Shown here: piece after piece, positions 25,634 to 34,026 of the stretch | Layout: the number at the start of each line of letters is the position of its first letter | How positions within the stretch are numbered: the first letter of the stretch is position 1 | NCBI RefSeq assembly: GCF_000005825.2 | Contig: NC_013791.2 | Span: 806,001 to 870,000 of the forward strand | Reading direction: 5' to 3' | Source: Alkalihalophilus pseudofirmus OF4 | GTDB lineage: Bacteria > Bacillota > Bacilli > Bacillales > Bacillaceae_D | DNA: 64,000 nucleotides | The notes under the pieces: model-generated | Database searches by the model: none | What the model saw: only the letters and a program-made list of their open reading frames with translations | What the model was told of the DNA's origin: nothing | Position numbers and translations under genes: made by a program

Positions 25634-26563
25634 TTGAGTGTTGCTTACTTATTTCCAGGACAAGGTTCTCAACTTCCAGGCATGCTCCATTCCTTACCGG
25701 CCCACCCTTCTGTGAAAGAAATGATCGAAGAAGCTAATCAAACACTACAACAAGACATCTTATCTCTAGATAGTGAAGAAGCTCTTAAATCCAGTACAAA
25801 TGTTCAGATATGCTTGCTTACTGCTGGTGTGGCTTGTGCAAGTGCATTGAAAGCAGAAGGTATAAGTCCAGACTATGTAGCTGGTCATTCTGTAGGGGCA
25901 TTTAGTGCGGCTGTTACTTCAGGGGTCCTGACATTCTCTGATGCGATCAAAATAGTAAGGTTGCGAGGACAGCTAATGGAGAATAAGACACCCGCTGGGT
26001 ATGGAATGGGAGTAGTAGTTGGTTTATCTGAAAAAAAACTAACTTCTATAGTAGAACAAATTCATACTGAATCTACCCCTTTATACGTTACAAATAGGAA
26101 TTCACCAGATCAAATAACCATCTCTGGTTCAATTGATTCGATTAAAAAAGCCTTGATAGAAGCAAGGCAGGCAAAAGCAAGAAAAGCAGAATTGCTAAAT
26201 GTCAGCGTCCCTTCACATTGTCCAATCTATTCACACATAAGTGACCACCTAGAATCCCACTTACAAAAAATCAACATCTATGATCCGGAAATTCCTTATA
26301 TATCTAATTTGAAAGCAAGAAGATTATTTAAGAAGGAAGATATCATTTCAGATTTGGCTAAAAGCATTTCATCACCTGTACTATGGCACAATGTTACAAC
26401 CACACTTTATGAGTTAAGTGTCCGCTTATTTATAGAGATGCCGCCGGGTCAGGTGCTATCAGATTTAGCAAAACAATCATTTCCTGAAGCAAGATCTATC
26501 GCAGCCTCAGTGAGCGGGTTAAAGACAGTTCAAGTTTTAGCAAAACGTGAACTGAGTTTATAA
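25634..26563 (+). CDS. mdcH: Malonate decarboxylase epsilon subunit MdcH (malonyl transferase)
   Basis: The 309-residue protein is an FabD-like malonyltransferase. It has FPGQGSQLPGML at residues 7-18 and the nucleophile motif GHSVGAF with Ser86, then the catalytic His in NVSVPSHCPIYS near residue 195. MdcH loads malonyl from malonyl-CoA onto the prosthetic group of MdcC, priming the decarboxylase. The start is TTG, with GAGGAG 8 nt before it. It heads the mdcH-A-B-C-DE-G operon, an order with mdcH first rather than last as in proteobacteria. Confidence 0.9.
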   Translation: MSVAYLFPGQGSQLPGMLHSLPAHPSVKEMIEEANQTLQQDILSLDSEEALKSSTNVQICLLTAGVACASALKAEGISPDYVAGHSVGAFSAAVTSGVLTFSDAIKIVRLRGQLMENKTPAGYGMGVVVGLSEKKLTSIVEQIHTESTPLYVTNRNSPDQITISGSIDSIKKALIEARQAKARKAELLNVSVPSHCPIYSHISDHLESHLQKINIYDPEIPYISNLKARRLFKKEDIISDLAKSISSPVLWHNVTTTLYELSVRLFIEMPPGQVLSDLAKQSFPEARSIAASVSGLKTVQVLAKRELSL

Positions 26564-26604
26564 ACAAAATTATTTTAATTAAATATTAGAGGAGGACTTT
26601 ATCT

Positions 26605-28260
26605 ATGGCGAGGTCACAAGTAAAGACAAAGCGTTCTTGGACGACTAAACGAGAGGCAAAGGCAAGAAGGCTTGAAAATATCAAAAAGATTACAACAAGT
26701 AAAGTGATACCAACAGAATCAATCGTAGAAGCTATGGAATTAGTCATACAGCCTCATGACCGAGTGGTGATGGAGGGGAATAACCAAAAGCAAGCCTCCT
26801 TTCTTTCAAAGTCACTCTCTCTTGTAAATCCTGATAAGCTGCATGATCTACATATGATCATGTCAAGTATCTCGAGGCCGGAGCATCTCGATATATTTGA
26901 AAAAGGAATTGCACATACGGTTGATTTCGCTTATGCCGGACCGCAAAGCTTACGTATTGCACAAATGATTGAGGATGGGCAGTTAAAGATGGGCGAAATC
27001 CATACGTATGTTGAGCTTTACGGAAGATTATTCATTGATTTAATTCCAAATGTTGCTTTAGTAGCGGCAGATAAAGCTGATGCAGATGGAAATTTATACA
27101 CAGGGGCAAACACAGAGGAAACCCCTACTCTTGTTGAAGCTGCTGCCTTCAAAGATGGAATTGTCATTGCTCAGGTTAATGAATTAACAGATGAATTACC
27201 ACGGGTAGATATTCCAGGGTCTTGGATTGATTTTGTTGTCGTGGCGGATAGTGCTTATCAACTTGAACCTCTTTTCACTAGAGACCCAAGACACATAACA
27301 GATATACAAGTATTAATGGCGATGTTGACGATCAGAGGTGTATATGAACGGCATCAAGTAGAATCATTGAATCATGGAATTGGCTACAATACTGCAGCTA
27401 TTGAATTATTACTGCCTACTTACGGAGAATCTTTAGGACTTAAGAATAAGATCTGTAAGTACTGGGCATTAAACCCGCATCCCACCCTTATTCCGGCTAT
27501 TGAAAGCGGCTGGGTTGAGAATGTCCATTCATTTGGCGGAGAAGTGGGGATGGAGCCTTATATCGCAGCAAGACCTGATGTCTTCTTTACAGGCAGTGAC
27601 GGAAGTATGCGCTCTAACCGAACCTTGTGCCAGCTAGCAGGACAATATTCCGTTGATTTATTCATTGGGTCTACTTTACAAATGGACCCAGACGGTAACT
27701 CATCCACTGTAACATCAGGTCGATTAGCTGGATTTGGCGGGGCACCTAATATGGGACATGATCCAGGTGGAAGAAGGCATTCAAGCCCTGCATGGTTAAA
27801 TATGATTGAATCAGATAATCCTCTAGCTCGAGGAAGGAAATTGGTTGTCCAAATGGTGGAAACTCATCAAGCAGCCAATAAACCTGTTTTCGTTGAATCA
27901 TTAGACGCGATTGATGTTGCAAAAGATGCTAGCCTTGCTACGACACCAGTGATGATTTACGGAGAAGACGTTACGCATGTTGTAACAGAAGAAGGAATTG
28001 CTTATTTATACAAAACAGACAGCATAGAAGAACGACGTCAGGCGATAGCGAGCGTAGCTGGAGTTACTCCGATTGGATTAGATCGTGACATGAAAACGTC
28101 TAGAAAGTTGAGGGAGCGAGGCATTATTGCTTTGCCTGAGGACTTAGAGATCAGAAGGTCTGATGCTAAACGTTCACTACTCGCAGCCAAAAACATTGAG
28201 GATTTAGTTGATTGGTCAGAAGGACTTTATACACCGCCTGCAAAATTTAGAAGCTGGTAA
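26605..28260 (+). CDS. mdcA: Malonate decarboxylase alpha subunit MdcA (CoA-transferase)
   Basis: The 551-residue protein is the acetyl-S-ACP:malonate ACP transferase subunit. Recognisable stretches include RVVMEGNNQKQASFLS near the start, SFGGEVGMEPYIAARPDVFF and GFGGAPNMGHDPGGRRHSS, with GEDVTHVVTEEGIAYL towards the end. It exchanges acetyl for malonyl on the carrier protein thioester. GAGGAGG precedes the ATG. A very basic N-terminus (KTKRSWTTKREAKARR) is present. Confidence 0.93.
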   Translation: MARSQVKTKRSWTTKREAKARRLENIKKITTSKVIPTESIVEAMELVIQPHDRVVMEGNNQKQASFLSKSLSLVNPDKLHDLHMIMSSISRPEHLDIFEKGIAHTVDFAYAGPQSLRIAQMIEDGQLKMGEIHTYVELYGRLFIDLIPNVALVAADKADADGNLYTGANTEETPTLVEAAAFKDGIVIAQVNELTDELPRVDIPGSWIDFVVVADSAYQLEPLFTRDPRHITDIQVLMAMLTIRGVYERHQVESLNHGIGYNTAAIELLLPTYGESLGLKNKICKYWALNPHPTLIPAIESGWVENVHSFGGEVGMEPYIAARPDVFFTGSDGSMRSNRTLCQLAGQYSVDLFIGSTLQMDPDGNSSTVTSGRLAGFGGAPNMGHDPGGRRHSSPAWLNMIESDNPLARGRKLVVQMVETHQAANKPVFVESLDAIDVAKDASLATTPVMIYGEDVTHVVTEEGIAYLYKTDSIEERRQAIASVAGVTPIGLDRDMKTSRKLRERGIIALPEDLEIRRSDAKRSLLAAKNIEDLVDWSEGLYTPPAKFRSW

Positions 28261-28276
28261 GGAGAGGGTGGGATGG

Positions 28277-29155
28277 ATGAGAAATAATGACCTTGAAAAG
28301 TGTAAGCGTTTTCTATCGGATTGTGCCGTCCAAGCTTTAATTGATGAAGTAAATCTTACCCCTAAGCCAGGACTTGTAGATAGGAATAACAATGGGGTTC
28401 ATAACGATCTAAGTCTGCCGATCATGTTGAAGTCTGCTGAATCTCTACGGCAAACATTTGAAGAAATTGCAGCTGTATCCTATAACGAGGAACCTTCTCA
28501 AATGCTTAGAGAAGAGATTGCTCGAATTGGCAGAGATGGTGAAAAAACGATGTACCAAGCGACAGGAGGAACAAATTCGCATAAAGGAGCGATCTGGTCA
28601 CTAGGTCTGCTCGTATCAAGTGCTGCTTCAAAGAAAGGACTTGGAGAAGCAGATGAATTTCTTGAAACGGCTGGTAAGATAGCTCGAAACCGAGATCGTT
28701 ATGTACCTAATAACCTCACAAATGGGCTAATTGTGAAAAAGAAATACAATATTCGTGGAGCGAAAGAAGTGGCTGAATCAGGCTTTCTCCCTATTAAACA
28801 TTATAGTTTACCAACGTTAGTAGGCAGTCGTTTAAGTGGGGTGAAAGAAGAAGAGGCAAGATTGAATGCACTAGTATCATTGATTGCTCATTTAGATGAT
28901 ACGTGCATTCTTCACAGAGGGGGCAGTCAGGCTTTATATGAATCCAAAAAAATTGCCCATCAAGTTCTAAATGCTGGTGGTGTCTCAACAATTGAAGGCG
29001 CTAAACATTTACGTGAGCTTGATGAAACGATGCATGCTTACAATGCATCACCTGGTGGGTGTGCTGATTTATTAGCTGCCACTCTATTTATTGATAAAAT
29101 ATCGGCTAAAACTAATCTGAGAAAAAAAGAAGTACAAGGTGTAGCAAACCCTTAA
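28277..29155 (+). CDS. mdcB: Triphosphoribosyl-dephospho-CoA synthase MdcB
   Basis: About 292 residues. The family motif VNLTPKPGLVDRNNNGVHND is near residue 25, followed by ATGGTNSHKGAIWSLGLL and LDDTCILHRGG with catalytic-type His/Asp residues. The enzyme (CitG/MdcB family) makes 2'-(5''-triphosphoribosyl)-3'-dephospho-CoA from ATP and dephospho-CoA, precursor of the MdcC prosthetic group. The frame opens further upstream inside mdcA, but AGGAGAGG at 28260-28267 fits the ATG at 28277. Confidence 0.9.
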   Translation: MRNNDLEKCKRFLSDCAVQALIDEVNLTPKPGLVDRNNNGVHNDLSLPIMLKSAESLRQTFEEIAAVSYNEEPSQMLREEIARIGRDGEKTMYQATGGTNSHKGAIWSLGLLVSSAASKKGLGEADEFLETAGKIARNRDRYVPNNLTNGLIVKKKYNIRGAKEVAESGFLPIKHYSLPTLVGSRLSGVKEEEARLNALVSLIAHLDDTCILHRGGSQALYESKKIAHQVLNAGGVSTIEGAKHLRELDETMHAYNASPGGCADLLAATLFIDKISAKTNLRKKEVQGVANP

Positions 29156-29175
29156 ACTAATTGGAGGTGGATTGG

Positions 29176-29487
29176 ATGGAATGTCTAACATTTAATTATC
29201 CTGCGAAAACCCCTTTACCGGAGTGCTCTCATGTAGGAGTTGTAGGTTCTGGTGATTTAGAAATTATTATGGTTCCTAATGATCAGAAAGTGATTAATGT
29301 GGAAGTGAACACGAGCATTGATGGATTTGCAGATATATGGGAAGTGGTGCTGGAGCGCTTTTTTGAAGCAAATCATTATGCGATGAATGTGAAGATTAAT
29401 GATTTTGGTGCAACGCCGGGAATGGTAACGATGCGGTTAGCACAAGCATTGGAGGTGTCTAATACTCATGAATATGCTCAAAGATAG
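29176..29487 (+). CDS. mdcC: Malonate decarboxylase acyl carrier protein MdcC (delta)
   Basis: The 103-residue carrier protein has HVGVVGSGDLEIIM, and Ser25 in GSGDLE is the expected attachment site for the phosphoribosyl-dephospho-CoA group. The malonyl thioester formed here is decarboxylated by MdcDE. GGAGGTGG at 29163-29170 fits the ATG at 29176. Its 3' end overlaps mdcDE by 20 bp, so translation is probably coupled. Confidence 0.92.
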   Translation: MECLTFNYPAKTPLPECSHVGVVGSGDLEIIMVPNDQKVINVEVNTSIDGFADIWEVVLERFFEANHYAMNVKINDFGATPGMVTMRLAQALEVSNTHEYAQR

Positions 29488-31126
29488 TCTAGTAGAAAAG
29501 TATGCAAGGGATCGAGTGAGGGCTTTATTAGATGAAGGTACCTTTAAGGAACTAATTAATCCATTTGATGGAGTAGAATCTCCACATTTACGTGACCAAG
29601 GAATTGTACCCCAAAGTGACGATGGGGTGGTTGTTGCAAAGGGAAAAATAGACGGAGTCCAAGCTGTAATGATTGCCATTGAAGGGAACTTTCAAGGAGG
29701 GGGAATCGGTGAGGTTTCTGGTGCAAAGATAGCAGGCGCCCTAGAACTTGCTCTTGAAGAAAATAAAAAAGGTCATATGACACGTGCGGCTTTAATTTTT
29801 GATACTGGTGGAGTAAGGCTGCAAGAAGCCAATTACGGCTTACTTTCAATTTCTGAAATAGGTTCCGCGATTGTAGCGCTTAGGCAATACGTACCTGTAG
29901 TAGGGGTTGTTCCAGGTAAGGTGGGGTCATTCGGAGGTATGTCAATAAATTCAGGACTTTTAAGTTCTATTATTGCAACCAAAGAAGGGCGTATCGGTTT
30001 AAACGGACCCGAAGTGGTTGAACTTGAAGCAGGGATTGAAGAAGTAGATTCAAAAGACCGCCAAGGGATTTGGGGTATGATTGGTGGAGAGCAACGTTTA
30101 GCAATGGGGTTAATCGATCACTTAGTCGATGATGATGTGGATCAAATAAAGGAATGTATACATGGTGTTTATAAAAATGGGGTGGGTCAACCACGCAGTA
30201 CTCAAGTCGAACGGTATCTTTCATTTCTACAATCAGTAAGTGTGGAGGAGAAAGTTTCTCCCATACAGGCAAGAAAGTTATGGGAAAACTCCTCTAATAT
30301 AGAGGACCTTTCAGAATCTAGTGTGGGTTCAAATCAATTGCTGACTAGAGGGGCAAGATGGTTTAAACAATTAACAGAAGGAGCGGAGGAGAAAAATGAA
30401 CTTTCCTCGGTACTCTGTGCTGACAAAGGTGGGATTCGTTATTTATGTGTGACAGCCAATCCACAAGCCTCATTTTATAGAGCAAAAGATGGAGAAGTCG
30501 GGCTTGTGGAAGGATGGAAGCTAGCTAAGTATATCCGCGAAGTAATAGAAGCGGATAATGGTCGAGAAAAAAGACCGATTGTAGCAATAGTCGATGTTCC
30601 GAGTCAAGCTTATGGATATCATGAGGAGCTTTTTGGCATCCATCAAGCTTTGGCAGCGAGTGTAGATGCCTATGCTACAGCAAGGCAGGCAGGGCATCCT
30701 GTCATCAGCTTAGTAGTAGGTAAAGCCATTTCTGGTGCTTTCTTAGCTCATGGACTCCAATCAAACCGGATCTTAGCATTAGATGATGATGCTGTAAATG
30801 TTCATGTTATGTCCAAACAATCTGCTGCCAAAATTACAAGGAGAACGATTCAAGAATTAGAAGAAGCAACAGGCAAAGTTCCTGCAATGGCATATGACGT
30901 ACGTTCATTTTCAACATTAGGAACATTGGATGATTTAATTGAGGGTGTTAACGGAGAAGCTCCGACATTTGAGGATGTACAATTCATTCATTCTAAAATT
31001 TCAAATGCTATTAATGAAGTGCGATATAGTACACCTGATCTTAGCCACCGACTTAAATCAGACTTTGGGACAAAGAATCGAGCGTTTTCAGTCAAAGTTA
31101 GAGAGCTGTTGAGAGAGCAATGGTAA
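29468..31126 (+). CDS. mdcD: Malonate decarboxylase beta-gamma fusion MdcD-MdcE
   Basis: The single 552-residue frame joins two carboxyltransferase-type subunits. Residues about 1-270 match the beta subunit (MdcD), with LIFDTGGVRLQEANYGLL, VVPGKVGSFGGMS and IGLNGPEVVELEAGIEEVD. Residues about 285-552 match the gamma subunit (MdcE), with GISGAF-like KAISGAFLAHGLQ, VDVPSQAYGYHEELFGIH and ALDDDAVNVHVMSKQSAAKI. The complex decarboxylates malonyl-S-ACP to acetyl-S-ACP without biotin. In the proteobacterial systems I know these are separate genes. The linker shows no stop or frameshift. Confidence 0.9.
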   Translation: MNMLKDSLVEKYARDRVRALLDEGTFKELINPFDGVESPHLRDQGIVPQSDDGVVVAKGKIDGVQAVMIAIEGNFQGGGIGEVSGAKIAGALELALEENKKGHMTRAALIFDTGGVRLQEANYGLLSISEIGSAIVALRQYVPVVGVVPGKVGSFGGMSINSGLLSSIIATKEGRIGLNGPEVVELEAGIEEVDSKDRQGIWGMIGGEQRLAMGLIDHLVDDDVDQIKECIHGVYKNGVGQPRSTQVERYLSFLQSVSVEEKVSPIQARKLWENSSNIEDLSESSVGSNQLLTRGARWFKQLTEGAEEKNELSSVLCADKGGIRYLCVTANPQASFYRAKDGEVGLVEGWKLAKYIREVIEADNGREKRPIVAIVDVPSQAYGYHEELFGIHQALAASVDAYATARQAGHPVISLVVGKAISGAFLAHGLQSNRILALDDDAVNVHVMSKQSAAKITRRTIQELEEATGKVPAMAYDVRSFSTLGTLDDLIEGVNGEAPTFEDVQFIHSKISNAINEVRYSTPDLSHRLKSDFGTKNRAFSVKVRELLREQW

Positions 31127-31737
31127 GAGTTCATGACCTCGTTGAACTTAAAGACGTGGAAGGTTTTCTATCAAAAGAAACGTTCCCTGACTGGGTTTAT
31201 TCAGTTCTCAGAGAGGCTCCCTTTGTCGTTGTGCGAAGAGCACCACAAATGGATGGCATCATTCCAGTGGGCATCAGAGGGAATCATAGAAGCCAGCGCT
31301 GTGCCAGTGCTATAAACATGACCGAAATGAAACAATGTTTTTCTCCAGAATCAATTAAGGTCAAGGAAGTAAAAACAAGTATTGATTTAATTAACATTGG
31401 ATTGATCCAAATTCAAAATATCATGGATGATTTCCCTGACCTAACTTGGGGACCTGCTGGGAGTGTAGGTTTTGAATTAGTAACATCGTACCCTGCAACC
31501 CATAAAAATAGTGATATAGATATGGTCATCAGGACCAATAGGATTTTAGAGCAGAGTGTGGCGCAGAAAATAGTAGAGCTCCTTAACGTACTTTCCATAA
31601 ATGTGGATGCTCTTTTAGAAACGAACCAGGGGGCGTTTGCATTAGCTGAATATGCCACTAATTGTGAGAAGCTCATCTTAAGAAGTTCAGTTGGACCTAA
31701 GCTTGTATACCATCCTGCTTTTCAGCTTCAATCATAA
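31120..31737 (+). CDS. mdcG: Malonate decarboxylase holo-ACP synthase MdcG
   Basis: The 205-residue nucleotidyltransferase-like protein contains WGPAGSVGFELVT and THKNSDIDMVI, the GS...D.D metal-binding pattern, and NVDALLETNQGAFALAEYA and GPKLV at the end. MdcG transfers phosphoribosyl-dephospho-CoA onto Ser of MdcC. Its start overlaps the end of mdcDE by 7 bp and lacks a strong ribosome site, so translation is probably coupled. A terminator follows, closing the operon. Confidence 0.9.
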   Translation: MVRVHDLVELKDVEGFLSKETFPDWVYSVLREAPFVVVRRAPQMDGIIPVGIRGNHRSQRCASAINMTEMKQCFSPESIKVKEVKTSIDLINIGLIQIQNIMDDFPDLTWGPAGSVGFELVTSYPATHKNSDIDMVIRTNRILEQSVAQKIVELLNVLSINVDALLETNQGAFALAEYATNCEKLILRSSVGPKLVYHPAFQLQS

Positions 31738-31746
31738 TACAGTCTA

Positions 31747-31776
31747 ACGGCCAATCCGTATGATTGGTCGTTTTCA
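31747..31776 (+). terminator. Terminator of the mdc operon
   Basis: A 10-bp stem ACGGCCAATC / GATTGGTCGT (one G-U) with a 5-nt loop and a short T run. Confidence 0.75.
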
Positions 31777-31841
31777 TTATGAATAATCTTCTTTTTTTAT
31801 TAGGACACTAAAGAAGCCTGTAAAAAAAAGGAGATGAAAAA

Positions 31842-32690
31842 ATGAAGAGAATTATGATCGTGTTAATGATTAGTTTGATGGTAGGAAGCTATGCTGGTGT
31901 TGTATGTGCAAACGAACTAGACGGGGTTCATCAAAAATGGTGGGGGAAGAAAGATGAAGAGAGGCAAGTCGATGATGAGATTCCTGAGCCTCAAGGTGGT
32001 CCTGAATATACAGAACGCGTAAGGCAGCCTGTCTCAAATATCATTTTACAACAGCGCTACCCAGATACAGTTATTTTAAGAGGTCCTGATACATCCAATC
32101 GTATTGCATTAACATTCGATGATGGTCCTGATCCAAGGTACACTCCAGAGTTACTTGATGTATTAAGCGAGTACGGGGTGCCGGCAACGTTTTTTGTTAT
32201 GGGAGCAAGAGCTGAAAGGTATCCAGAAATTCTAGAGCGAATCAATAATGAAGGTCATATTATAGGGAATCACACCTACTGGCATCCCAATCTGGTAGAA
32301 GAGGGAGATATCGCGACTCTTGAGCGAGAAGTCAATCAAACCGAAGAAGTGATTAACGATATTGTCGGATACCGTACTCGTTTATTCCGTGCACCGTATG
32401 GATTCTTATATAATCAGCTCGTTGAGAAATTAGCAGAAATGGATTACTCCGTGATAGGCTGGTCACTTGATACACTTGATTGGCGTGAGATGCCGGCTGA
32501 AGAAATTGCTTATACAGTGATAAGTAATGTGAATCCAGGCGCAATCATTCTTATGCATGACGGCGGCGAGTATGATAGTGATCGGACGAATACCATTGAA
32601 GCAGTACGCCAGCTTATCCCTATTCTCCAAGAGCAAGGATTTGAGTTTGTAACTGTACCCGAATTAACAGGCATTCCATATCAAAGATAA
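31842..32690 (+). CDS. Secreted polysaccharide deacetylase (NodB/CE4)
   Basis: The 282-residue protein starts with a signal peptide (MKRIMIVLMISLMVGSYAG..). A CE4 domain from about residue 80 has the motifs ALTFDDGPDPRYTPELL, GNHTYWHPNL, LFRAPYGF and AIILMHDGGEYD. The two Asp of TFDDGPD and the His pair of HTYWH form the metal and catalytic site. It should deacetylate peptidoglycan or another N-acetylated glycan outside the cell. AAAAGGAGATG stands before the ATG. It is a single-gene unit after mdc with its own terminator. Confidence 0.9.
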   Translation: MKRIMIVLMISLMVGSYAGVVCANELDGVHQKWWGKKDEERQVDDEIPEPQGGPEYTERVRQPVSNIILQQRYPDTVILRGPDTSNRIALTFDDGPDPRYTPELLDVLSEYGVPATFFVMGARAERYPEILERINNEGHIIGNHTYWHPNLVEEGDIATLEREVNQTEEVINDIVGYRTRLFRAPYGFLYNQLVEKLAEMDYSVIGWSLDTLDWREMPAEEIAYTVISNVNPGAIILMHDGGEYDSDRTNTIEAVRQLIPILQEQGFEFVTVPELTGIPYQR

Positions 32691-32765
32691 ATATGCCATC
32701 CTTCTATTAGTTGTTATTGTCTGCTGCAAATAAAACAAGTATAAAAGAGGAGGAGCAGCACTCGC

Positions 32766-32807
32766 AAAAAGACGACATTTCATTTAATTAATGAAAGTCG
32801 TCTTTTT
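32766..32807. terminator. Bidirectional terminator
   Basis: A stem of AAAAAGACGAC(A)TTTCATT with AATGAAAGTCGTCTTTTT, flanked by A and T runs, serves both the deacetylase gene and the opposing membrane-protein gene. Confidence 0.88.
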
Positions 32808-32859
32808 GATTAGGTATTATGGGAATTTTTACTAATATTGCTTTTAAGCAGCTTTTTCT

Positions 32860-33873
32860 TTAATCGTTCTCTTTTTCCACACCTTCATTACATTCTTCAT
32901 ACTTCCATTTGTAATAATCGCATTCTAGCTTATAAATCTGCCTTCTCATCGCATTCCAGTCTTCATTCCCAAGTGAGGCTTTACGCAATTCTTCCGTTAT
33001 CTCCTCGAGCTTGTCCATACTTATGTCGGATCCGTCCTCAATCTCATGTCTCATTTCTTGAATTTGATCCTCAAGCTTCTGCAAGCTGTGATCCCATGTG
33101 AAATAGAAGTCAACTGGCCTCATTTCCTCTGATAAAATATGCTTTACTTCACACACATCCTGCCTTGGTCCCACAATAGAAATATCAGTCGCATGAACGG
33201 TAATCTCGACCTCATTATCCTCTAGTTCAGCTGTAATGTATTTCATTTTTTTAGCGATTTTAAAATTGAAAATATGCTCGAGAACATAGGATAGCATGAC
33301 GAAATTGAACCAAACCAGCTTTTTAGGGTCATGTATATAGGTTTTGATCTGATGTTTTTTTAACGTTTCTTCCACTTCTTTTAGTACATCATCATACTTC
33401 CCTTTTCGGATCATGATGGCAAACTGCTGCTGCGAGTGCATTTGAAGGATATTCGGCAGCTTTATAAGTGGAATTAATACAAGCAGGACCATCGACATGA
33501 CACCTAAAATGAGCGTGTATGGATAACCCATGAAGGTCTGCTTTATTTTTGAACAATCTGGATCCCTATTTTTCATTTTAGTAGAGATATACCCATTTAT
33601 TAAAGGAATAAGAAGGATTAACACAATAGAGGCTATTCGTACGATTGTATCATCATCTGGCATAAAAGGGATAAATGTTTCGGCTAAGTCTGGGAAAACA
33701 GTTGTCACTAAAATATAAATCCAATAAAGAGATAAAAGTCCCATGAAACTAACTTTTGAATCGTCTTGTGATGGAATGCGCCCAAAGAAGGTGAGAGTAG
33801 CCATGCTGAATACTTTACTTAATAGTTTAGCTATTCCAGTTAGGATGATTCTAAAATATGGCAAATGTTCCAC
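32860..33873 (-). CDS. Unknown membrane protein
   Basis: The 337-residue product has three or four hydrophobic helices in its first 150 residues (for example LLSLYWIYILVTTVF, IASIVLILLIPLINGYI and LILGVMSMVLLVLIPLI). A soluble C-terminal half rich in Glu and Lys follows, ending in a predicted coiled coil (LEDQIQEMRHEIEDGSDI). The start appears to be GTG and its ribosome site is weak. I do not recognise the family. It is divergent from the SNF2 helicase gene and convergent with the deacetylase. Confidence 0.68.
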   Translation of the reverse strand: MEHLPYFRIILTGIAKLLSKVFSMATLTFFGRIPSQDDSKVSFMGLLSLYWIYILVTTVFPDLAETFIPFMPDDDTIVRIASIVLILLIPLINGYISTKMKNRDPDCSKIKQTFMGYPYTLILGVMSMVLLVLIPLIKLPNILQMHSQQQFAIMIRKGKYDDVLKEVEETLKKHQIKTYIHDPKKLVWFNFVMLSYVLEHIFNFKIAKKMKYITAELEDNEVEITVHATDISIVGPRQDVCEVKHILSEEMRPVDFYFTWDHSLQKLEDQIQEMRHEIEDGSDISMDKLEEITEELRKASLGNEDWNAMRRQIYKLECDYYKWKYEECNEGVEKEND

Positions 33874-34026
33874 CTGCTTCTGAAAGTTCTTAAGTCAAGT
33901 TTACTATTCCCTTAATCACAAGGGTTAAACGTTGTACCACAGCTTTAAGCTCACAAAGAGATACAGGTATGCTATGAAGATATGCTATGATTGAATGACT
34001 ATAATTCGTATAAAGGATGATCGGTT

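Noticed and set aside
32743-32762. Small gene after AAGAGGAGGAG
   Set aside because: A strong Shine-Dalgarno-like sequence, but no ATG, GTG or TTG at a useful distance before the terminator.
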